Shown here piece by piece: positions 29,347 to 35,181 of a stretch of DNA of 35,181 nt. A program made the translations under genes and the position numbers. The DNA is from Patescibacteria group bacterium. GTDB taxonomy: Bacteria > Patescibacteriota > CPR2 > UBA1875 > JAMCYV01. The stretch is taken from contig JAMCYV010000029.1 of NCBI GenBank assembly GCA_023473595.1, positions 1 through 35,181 of the forward strand. The letters are read 5' to 3'. Under the pieces are notes generated by a model that did no database searches, was not told the origin of the DNA, and worked only from the letters and a program-made list of their open reading frames with translations. Numbering within the stretch: the first letter of the stretch is position 1; each line of letters starts with the position of its first letter.

Positions 29347-31443
29347 ATGAAAGTTATGGTTTATAGAGGGAAGGTAGAAGGTCATAATTTCAAGGTTTTC
29401 GTTGATAATATAAAGAAAAATCAACTTAAGAAATTTAAAAATTTTTGCAAATTTTTTCTTAAGGTAACCTTTTTTGCGATCGGTTCATGCCTTGTAGCTG
29501 TTTTTTTTGGATCGTATGTTTATTATTTAAAAGTTCGGTCAGATTTTCTTTACGCAAAGCCAAGAATAAATACGACCCAAACGACTTTTTATGACAAGGA
29601 TAATAATGTTATTTATGAAAGTTATGGGACAAAAGAACCGGAATGGGTGGCTCTAAAAGATATCCCTGATACTGTAAAGAAAGCTACGCTTGCAGCTGAA
29701 GATTTAGAATTTTATAATCACGACGCCTACGATTTAAAAGGGATTTTAAGAGCTGTGTATGAAAATTATCAAAAAAGTAGCGAAACAGGTTTAAAGAAAT
29801 TTGCTGTTCTTTTTAGAGAAGATAGCTACAGCCAAGGAGGCAGCACTATTACCCAACAGCTTGTAAAAAACAGATACTTAACCAATGAAAAAAGCTTCGA
29901 TAGAAAAATCAAGGAATTAATTTATGCAAGTGAGCTAGAAAAAAGATACACAAAGGATCAGATCCTGGAAATTTATCTCAATGAGATTTATTATGGCGAG
30001 CAAGCTTTGGGTATTCAGAATGCCGCTAAAATTTATTTTAATAAGAATGCCAAGGATCTTAATCTAGCGGAAGCAAGCATGCTTGCTGGCCTGCCCCAAG
30101 CTCCTACTAAGTTTTCTCCTGTCTCCGGAGATTATTACGAAAGCAAAAAACGGCAAGATTATGTTCTTCAAAGAATGTATTTTGCTAAATTTATTGATTA
30201 TGAAACGGCAAAACTTGCTGCTAATGAGGAGCTTGCAATTTCCGGCAAAAAAAGCTTTGTCAAAAAGTATCCCTTTTTTGTTGATTGGGTAATGTCCGAA
30301 ATCGATAAAGAATATGGCGATGGATATACTGAAAGAAGCGGGCTTAAAGTCTATACAAGCCTTGATCAAAGAGTGCAGGAACTTTCAGAAAAAGCGGTTA
30401 TTATCAATCTAGAAAAATTTAAATATCGAAAAGCTGGGAATGCGGCTGTTGTTGTGATAGATCCTAAGACAAATGAAGTTAGAGCCATAGTTGGCGGTAA
30501 AAATTACGAGGAAAGCAAAGTAAATGTTGCTACTTCATTAAGGCAACCAGGATCTTCGTTTAAGCCAGTAGTTTATATGGCTGGTCTTGAGAACGGCTAT
30601 ACAGCGGCGACAAAATTTACTGACAAGTATGTTAATTTTGGCGGTAATCCGCCATATATACCTAGAAATTATGATGGCAGTTACCATGGAACAGTGACAA
30701 TGAGAAAGGCTTTAGCTTGGTCTTTAAATATTCCGGCTGTTGAGATGCTAAGCCTTCTAGGAATGGATAAAGTCATAGATCTAGGTAATAAGTTAAATCT
30801 TGATCTCGACGAGAAGGCGAAAGAGTGCGGGCTTTCCTTAGCTCTAGGATGTAAAGAAGTAAGACTTTTAGATCTTACAAACGTTTATTCTATTTTTGAT
30901 GATGCTGGGAAAATGGGAGTTCCCACGGGTATAAAAAAAATTATTGCAGCTGATGGAAAAGTAATAGCTGAAAACAAACAGAGGAAAAAGCAGGTTATAA
31001 GCAAAGAAAACGCATATATTATGACAAATATCTTATCAGATGCTATTACAAGAAGAACTATTTTTGGATACGGGAATAAGCTTGAAATAGGGAGATTAGC
31101 AGCTGCCAAAACTGGTACTACCGATAATTTTACCGATTCATGGACCATTGGCTTTACGCCAGAAGTTGTTGTCGGAGTTTGGATGGGAAATAATGACCAT
31201 TCGCCGATGCGGGAGACAAGCGGCATTGAGGGGGCTGCTTATATTTGGAATGAAGTTATTACAGGCACTCTTTTAAACACCCCTTCTTCAGATTTTCAAA
31301 AACCGGACGGTGTAATTGAAGTCAAAGTAAATCCCTACAACAGTCTTCCTGTCAAAGAAGGGAGCTGGGGGATAGCCGAATTTTTTAAAGAAGGGACAAT
31401 TCCCAAAGATAAAGAAGACCTTTCTTACCTTAAAAGGTTTTGA
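29347..31443 (+). CDS. Class A penicillin-binding protein (transglycosylase/transpeptidase)
   Basis: 698 aa bifunctional peptidoglycan synthase of the PBP1A type. One N-terminal membrane helix (about residues 38-62) follows a basic cytoplasmic segment. Transglycosylase (GT51): AAEDLEFYNH (catalytic Glu118), GGSTITQQLVKN, RKIKELIYASELEK, and IYLNEIYYG. Transpeptidase: active Ser403 in SSFK, SLN in the SxN position (AWSLNIPAVE), and KTG at 588-590. All catalytic residues are present, so the organism builds its own peptidoglycan. ATG 29347 is chosen; a second ATG at 29356 is in frame. No ribosome binding site is seen. It is divergent from the J-domain gene. Confidence 0.95.
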   Translation: MKVMVYRGKVEGHNFKVFVDNIKKNQLKKFKNFCKFFLKVTFFAIGSCLVAVFFGSYVYYLKVRSDFLYAKPRINTTQTTFYDKDNNVIYESYGTKEPEWVALKDIPDTVKKATLAAEDLEFYNHDAYDLKGILRAVYENYQKSSETGLKKFAVLFREDSYSQGGSTITQQLVKNRYLTNEKSFDRKIKELIYASELEKRYTKDQILEIYLNEIYYGEQALGIQNAAKIYFNKNAKDLNLAEASMLAGLPQAPTKFSPVSGDYYESKKRQDYVLQRMYFAKFIDYETAKLAANEELAISGKKSFVKKYPFFVDWVMSEIDKEYGDGYTERSGLKVYTSLDQRVQELSEKAVIINLEKFKYRKAGNAAVVVIDPKTNEVRAIVGGKNYEESKVNVATSLRQPGSSFKPVVYMAGLENGYTAATKFTDKYVNFGGNPPYIPRNYDGSYHGTVTMRKALAWSLNIPAVEMLSLLGMDKVIDLGNKLNLDLDEKAKECGLSLALGCKEVRLLDLTNVYSIFDDAGKMGVPTGIKKIIAADGKVIAENKQRKKQVISKENAYIMTNILSDAITRRTIFGYGNKLEIGRLAAAKTGTTDNFTDSWTIGFTPEVVVGVWMGNNDHSPMRETSGIEGAAYIWNEVITGTLLNTPSSDFQKPDGVIEVKVNPYNSLPVKEGSWGIAEFFKEGTIPKDKEDLSYLKRF

Positions 31444-31501
31444 ACTTAAGTATTTACACTAATTTTTAGAATTGTTAGAATATTAAAAAAGGATTATTAA
31501 A

Positions 31502-31918
31502 ATGGCAAAAATAAAAATTTTAATAGCTGAAGACGATGTTTCATTAGCCAAGCTTTATGACAAAAAGTTTGAAGGCAAAGGCTATGAAGTAATCTTAGCC
31601 GGTAATGGTAAAGAAGCAATAGATAGAGCAAAAAAGGAAGAACCGGATGTAATTCTTTTGGATGTTATGATGCCGGTTATGAATGGGTTTGAGGCTTTAA
31701 AATCCTTAAAGGACTTTGAGGAGACTAAAAACATACCGGTGGTTATTCTTTCAAACTACGGAGAACTTCCTAATATCACTCAAGGCTTCAATGAAGGAGC
31801 AGCAGATTATCTTATTAAGGTTGAGCAGACGCCTGAAGATGTTGTCGAAACTGTTGAAAAAGTCTTAAAAGATAAAAGGCCGATAATCAGCGAAGCTTTC
31901 CAAGAATCCGAACTTTAG
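31502..31918 (+). CDS. Stand-alone response regulator receiver protein
   Basis: 138 aa, one REC domain with no output domain. The acidic pair is AEDD, the phosphoacceptor Asp54 lies in VILLDVMMP, the switch Ser/Thr is in VVILSN, and the conserved Lys is in YLIK. Preceded by AAAAGGATTATT. It is followed by a histidine kinase and a second receiver, so it should be phosphorylated by that kinase; the target may be a protein partner, or it may serve as a phosphate sink. Confidence 0.92.
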   Translation: MAKIKILIAEDDVSLAKLYDKKFEGKGYEVILAGNGKEAIDRAKKEEPDVILLDVMMPVMNGFEALKSLKDFEETKNIPVVILSNYGELPNITQGFNEGAADYLIKVEQTPEDVVETVEKVLKDKRPIISEAFQESEL

Positions 31919-31992
31919 CCTCTAAGACGACTGCTTATGCTTGCAAAATGGGCGGTCTTTTTGTATATTCTTAAGGTTAAGAGTGAGATTTT

Positions 31993-33585
31993 GTGGATAA
32001 ACTAAAAAATGGTATGAACAATCAAAAAGAATTAAGAGAGCTTCTTAAAACTGCTCGTATTATTTGTTCTTCTCTTGATTTGAATAAGACTTTAGAAATA
32101 GCTATAAAAAGTCTTTGTAAGATAACAGGCTGCCAGTATGGCAGCATATATTTGATAGATGAACAGGATCCAGAGTTTATGGTCCTTGCCACTTCGTGTA
32201 ATTTTAAAAAACCAACGCTTAGATATCAAATAAAAGATCTTTATTTTGCAAGTAAGATTTTCAAGACTAAAAAGCCAATTGAGATTACAAATCTAAGCGT
32301 TTCGAAGCTTCGGGATAAATTTACTGCCGAATCAAAACATTTTTTTAAAGAATTAGGTATTAATTATTTTATTTATCTTCCCATCGTGCGGGATAAAAGA
32401 AGCATTGGGCTGGTTAATCTTTATAGGAAAGAAAATATGCCCGGGAAAAAAATCGATTTGGACAATATTATGCTTCTTATAGAACAATTAGCGATAGCAA
32501 TCGAAAATGCAAAAACTCATCGCGACCTCAAAAATGAAAAAATCAGGTGGAAGACGCTTTTCGAAGAAAATAGGGGGATTGCCATTATTGATAGAAATCA
32601 TAAAATTATCGATGCAAATAAAACTTTTAAAAATTTTTTAGACGAGAAAGATGTTACTAATAGAAAAATTATCGATTTTATTCCTGGAGATGAGGAAAAA
32701 ATCCAGTTTACTAAAGAGCTTGATAGAAACTTTTCAGAAAAGAGAACAATCGGGTTTGAACTTCCAATCGAAACAAAGCATAGTATAGTCTGGGTAAGAA
32801 TCAGAGTAAGGTATATTGATTTAGATGGTTCGAAAGTTGCAGTTTTGACTTTTAAGGATTATACGGAACAAAAAGAGCTGGAGAGCGGAAAAAATGAATT
32901 TGTCTATATTGTCTCGCACGAACTTAGAAGTCCGCTTACTGCGATGATTGGATTTTTAGGGCTCTTGAAACGAGACGAAATCGGGCCTTTAAATGAAAAA
33001 CAAAAATTTTTCTTAAAAAGAGCTTCCGAAAGTACCATGAGAATGATAAACCTAGTTGAAAATATTTTGGACGTCAATAGAATTGATACGGGCAGAATCA
33101 ATTTAAATCTTTCTCCTATTGATTTAAGGATTGTCTTTGACCAAGTAAAAAGGGATTTGAAGCAGTCTTCAAATGCAAAAAATCTAGAAATAAAGACTAG
33201 AGGCGTGAAATCTATTTATATTATGGGGGATAAAGATAGGATGTATCAGATTTTTTATAACCTTTTGGATAATGCTATCAAGTACTCCCTTCCCAATGGG
33301 ATCATTGAAGCAGAGTTTAAGACAGGTGATGGCAAGGGAATAGTTTCTGTGAGCGACAATGGCGCTGGGATCCCGCCAGTAGAACAAAAAAAATTATTTA
33401 CCAAATTTGCTAAAATAAATAGTACTCTAGAAATATTTTCGAGCGGAACTGGTCTCGGTTTATATATCGTAAAAAATTTAGTTTTAGCCCACAATGGAAG
33501 GATCTGGCTTCAAAGTAGAAAGAATAAAGGGACAAGTTTCTTCGTTGAATTTCCAATAGCAAAACAATTATCATTAATAAAATAG
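31993..33585 (+). CDS. Cytosolic sensor histidine kinase (GAF-PAS-HisKA-HATPase)
   Basis: 530 aa without membrane segments. Residues about 15-165 form a GAF domain (SLDLNKTLEIAIKSL... YGSIYLID). Residues about 185-290 are PAS-like (FEENRGIAIIDRNHKIIDANKTF). A HisKA domain has the phosphoacceptor His309 in SHELRSPLTAMIGFL. The ATPase shows the N box (YNLLDNAIKYS), G1 (VSDNGAGIPP) and G2 (SGTGLGLYIVKNL). The signal is therefore intracellular. The start is GTG 31993 with GAGTGAGA upstream. It is flanked by two receiver-only proteins, the second 7 nt after its stop. Confidence 0.94.
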   Translation: MDKLKNGMNNQKELRELLKTARIICSSLDLNKTLEIAIKSLCKITGCQYGSIYLIDEQDPEFMVLATSCNFKKPTLRYQIKDLYFASKIFKTKKPIEITNLSVSKLRDKFTAESKHFFKELGINYFIYLPIVRDKRSIGLVNLYRKENMPGKKIDLDNIMLLIEQLAIAIENAKTHRDLKNEKIRWKTLFEENRGIAIIDRNHKIIDANKTFKNFLDEKDVTNRKIIDFIPGDEEKIQFTKELDRNFSEKRTIGFELPIETKHSIVWVRIRVRYIDLDGSKVAVLTFKDYTEQKELESGKNEFVYIVSHELRSPLTAMIGFLGLLKRDEIGPLNEKQKFFLKRASESTMRMINLVENILDVNRIDTGRINLNLSPIDLRIVFDQVKRDLKQSSNAKNLEIKTRGVKSIYIMGDKDRMYQIFYNLLDNAIKYSLPNGIIEAEFKTGDGKGIVSVSDNGAGIPPVEQKKLFTKFAKINSTLEIFSSGTGLGLYIVKNLVLAHNGRIWLQSRKNKGTSFFVEFPIAKQLSLIK

Positions 33586-33592
33586 GAGATAA

Positions 33593-33985
33593 ATGAAAAA
33601 GAAAATATTATTAGTTGAAGATGATTTAATACTTGTTGATCTTTATGAAGCTACTTTGGAAATGGAAGGTTTTCAGGTATTAAAAGCGACTTCGGGCAAA
33701 GAGGGTTTGAAGATCCTAAAAAAAGATACCCCGGATCTCATTCTTCTTGATATTCTAATGCCTGAAATGAATGGTTTTGAGTTTCTAAAAGAGTTAAAAA
33801 AGATTAAAACAGTAAAAAATGTTCCAGTTCTTCTTTTGACAAATCTTGGCGAGAGTAAGCTTGATATAAATAGGGAATTAGCTTTTGCCTTGGGGATTGA
33901 AGGATATCTTATTAAGTCAAAAAATCCTCCTGAACAAGTAGTCTCTAGAATTAAAAATGTCTTAGAAACTGTAGGCAGCCTTTGA
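33593..33985 (+). CDS. Stand-alone response regulator receiver protein
   Basis: 130 aa REC domain. VEDD acidic pocket, Asp53 in ILLDILMPEMNGFEF, switch residue in VLLLTN, and Lys in YLIK. No output domain. It begins 7 nt after the kinase stop with TAGGAGATAA as ribosome binding site, so it is in the same operon. It is similar in size and motifs to the receiver at 31502; the pair may divide the kinase's output. Confidence 0.92.
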   Translation: MKKKILLVEDDLILVDLYEATLEMEGFQVLKATSGKEGLKILKKDTPDLILLDILMPEMNGFEFLKELKKIKTVKNVPVLLLTNLGESKLDINRELAFALGIEGYLIKSKNPPEQVVSRIKNVLETVGSL

Positions 33986-34002
33986 ATAATTAATGTGTTC
34001 AA

Positions 34003-34770
34003 GTGAGATCTTATAAATTAACTGGAGTTGTTTTAAAAAATAAGGACTTAGGTGAAGTCGACGGAATAGTAACTCTTTTTACCAAAGAAATTGGAAAAAT
34101 CAGTTTGAAAGCTAAAGGGGTGCGTAAAATAAAAAGCAAGCTTTCAGGACATTTGATGCCGCTAAATATTACATTTATCCAAGCTGTTCAGGGAAAGGGC
34201 AGCTTGGATACGATTACTGGTGCAGTTTCAAAAGAGCACTTTTCAAGTTTAAAAGGAGATCTAAAATTTTTATCTTTTGCCTATTTTTTCCTGGAGATAA
34301 TCGATAAATTAACATTTGAAAAAGAACCTAGTGAAAAAATCTACGATCTTTTGATAAAAGGGCTTCAGCTTCTAGATTCAAAAAATATCGAAAAACCGGA
34401 AATTTTGAAAACAGCTTTCTCGTACAATTTGATTAAAATCCTTGGCCATAAGCCTAAAATAGATTCCTGCGTAAAATGTTCAATCCCATTTAATTTAGAA
34501 AGCAAAAAGATAGGTTTCGATCTTAATTTGGGTGGCGCTGTTTGTAAGAGCTGCAATGAGTTAAATAATAAAGACACATTGCCCGTTTCATTTGATTCAC
34601 TGAAAGTTATTAATGCCTTTGATAAGTGCGATTTAAAGGACATTTCGAGGCTTATTATGAAAGAAAAGTACTTCAGAGAAGCATTAAAAATTATAAATAG
34701 CTTTAATTATTATATTTTTGAAAAAGACTACAAGTCGGAAAATCTTATAGAGATAATTAAAACCTTTTAA
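34003..34770 (+). CDS. recO: DNA repair protein RecO
   Basis: 255 aa. Partner of RecR in loading RecA. The N-terminal OB fold begins RSYKLTGVVLKNKDLGEVDGIVTLFT and includes the typical KGVRKIKSKLSGHL basic stretch. A helical domain follows, and a four-cysteine zinc finger is seen as CVKC...CKSC. The start is GTG 34003. No ribosome binding site is seen, but TAATGT (33991-33996) lies 6 nt upstream and could be a leaderless -10. Confidence 0.92.
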   Translation: MRSYKLTGVVLKNKDLGEVDGIVTLFTKEIGKISLKAKGVRKIKSKLSGHLMPLNITFIQAVQGKGSLDTITGAVSKEHFSSLKGDLKFLSFAYFFLEIIDKLTFEKEPSEKIYDLLIKGLQLLDSKNIEKPEILKTAFSYNLIKILGHKPKIDSCVKCSIPFNLESKKIGFDLNLGGAVCKSCNELNNKDTLPVSFDSLKVINAFDKCDLKDISRLIMKEKYFREALKIINSFNYYIFEKDYKSENLIEIIKTF

Positions 34771-34801
34771 GCTTCATATTTAAATTAATTAAATATTGGG
34801 G

Positions 34802-34807
34802 TAGAAT
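34802..34807 (+). promoter_or_regulatory. -10 box of the gene at 34814, predicted leaderless
   Basis: TAGAAT ends 6 nt before the ATG. No ribosome binding site. It is preceded by an AT-rich 8-bp hairpin (ATATTTAA/TTAAATAT, 34776-34796). Confidence 0.45.
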
Positions 34808-34813
34808 GAAAAA

Positions 34814-35122
34814 ATGCAAAAGAGACCCTTATTATCTTGGAAATTAAACGATTATTTAAAAAACGAGATTGATCCTCCTGAAATTCTAATAAAAAATCCG
34901 GCAGAAACTGAAGGCGAACTTATGTCAGAAGATGAAATTAAAATTTGGTTTTCCGATAATGTGTCTACCCTTTTGACCCTAAAAGGAGTTGATGATAAGC
35001 TTTATAAAGAGCTTTTAGAGCTTTTAGAGCTTTTAGAGCTTTTTAGGACAAATCTTCATTATTTAGAAAAAATCGGCCTTATAGAAAAAGAAATAATTAA
35101 AGATTTCGAAAAAACCCTATGA
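34814..35122 (+). CDS. Small hypothetical protein with Glu-Leu-Leu repeats
   Basis: 102 aa, soluble, acidic and largely helical. Opens MQKRPLLSWKLNDYL, with the later part YKELLELLELLELFRTNLHYLEK encoded over a 9-bp tandem repeat. No family recognised. Its TGA overlaps the ATG of the glycyl-tRNA synthetase (ATGA), so it is co-translated with it, and recO lies just upstream. Confidence 0.65.
   Translation: MQKRPLLSWKLNDYLKNEIDPPEILIKNPAETEGELMSEDEIKIWFSDNVSTLLTLKGVDDKLYKELLELLELLELFRTNLHYLEKIGLIEKEIIKDFEKTL
35009..35044 (+). repeat. 9-bp tandem repeat, four copies, in coding sequence
   Basis: The unit GAGCTTTTA is repeated three times and followed by GAGCTTTTT. Unit length is a multiple of three, so copy-number change would add or remove Glu-Leu-Leu triplets without a frameshift. 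Confidence 0.9.
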
Positions 35123-35181
35123 AAACGGAAGTAACAATGGAAAAAATCGTAAATCTCTGCAAAAGGAGAGGATTTGTCTTT
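35119..35181 (+). CDS. glyS: Glycyl-tRNA synthetase, N-terminal fragment (cut by window edge)
   Basis: Twenty-one codons reach the right edge: MKTEVTMEKIVNLCKRRGFV followed by F. The block EKIVNLCKRRGFVF is the characteristic N-terminus of the homodimeric, eukaryote/archaeon-like class II glycyl-tRNA synthetase, which continues with a SSEIYGG-type motif beyond the window. The ATG overlaps the stop of the preceding gene. The in-frame ATG at 35137 is an alternative start. The symbol follows common usage for the single-chain enzyme. Confidence 0.75.
   Translation, partial: MKTEVTMEKIVNLCKRRGFVF

Noticed and set aside
31919-31980. Intrinsic terminator after the first receiver gene
   Set aside because: Only a 5-bp AAGAC/GTCTT stem with a long loop precedes the TTTTT; too weak to call.

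Overview
This 35 kb AT-rich, gene-dense window looks like chromosome from a small-genome bacterium of the Candidate Phyla Radiation (Patescibacteria). The evidence is several 1-4 nt gene overlaps, a small T4SS-pilin-like protein of the type common in that group, a short DnaX, a baeRF-type protein, GtrA with several GT-C glycosyltransferases, stand-alone receiver domains, and many genes whose -10 box lies 6-7 nt before the start codon (predicted leaderless transcripts). TGA works as a normal stop in several intact genes, so the UGA=Gly code of Gracilibacteria/SR1 is not used. A finer taxonomic call is not possible from this sequence.

Layout. 1-300: a C-terminal gene scrap, hairpins and a dispersed palindromic repeat. 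299-1849: tgt and a convergent pilin-like gene. 1938-2756: an unknown protein whose 3' part contains a perfect 43-bp inverted repeat. 2868-5830: dnaX and dnaB. 5894-11512: a membrane glycosylation module (GtrA, a GT2 polyprenyl-phosphate sugar synthase, three GT-C enzymes). 11689-13058: ybaB and recR, split by a four-helix-bundle gene inside AT-rich repeat arms. 13206-15014: an ABC exporter bracketed by two 36-bp palindromes. 15164-17902: cysS and a divergent glycerate-2-kinase-like gene. 17903-18543 (minus strand): tRNA-Gln followed 6 nt later by a methyltransferase-like gene. 18775-19368 (minus strand): a P-loop protein. 19447-25767: pyrK, pyrD, pyrF, pyrC, pyrB and pyrE, a route from carbamoyl phosphate to UMP (no carAB here), strewn with palindromic repeats. 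25801-28758: SemiSWEET, an MscS channel, a secreted helical protein, a small membrane protein and a baeRF-like protein. 28755-31443: a J-domain membrane protein and a class A PBP. 31502-33985: a receiver / histidine kinase / receiver set. 34003-35181: recO, a small unknown gene and the start of a glycyl-tRNA synthetase.

The most unusual content is repeat biology. A palindromic repeat family (about 47-91 bp, ends GTCATYCC...GGGATGAC) has at least seven copies. One copy is split at its centre by a complete GIY-YIG nuclease ORF whose GGAGG Shine-Dalgarno lies in the left arm and whose stop codon overlaps the right arm. Another copy sits inside pyrC and is translated in frame (about 26 extra residues). 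A second, unrelated AT-rich repeat type flanks the four-helix-bundle gene, and similar gene-less elements occur at 4354 and 11513. Together these suggest two families of tiny selfish elements, each with a repeat shell, an optional small ORF cargo, and ORF-less derivatives.
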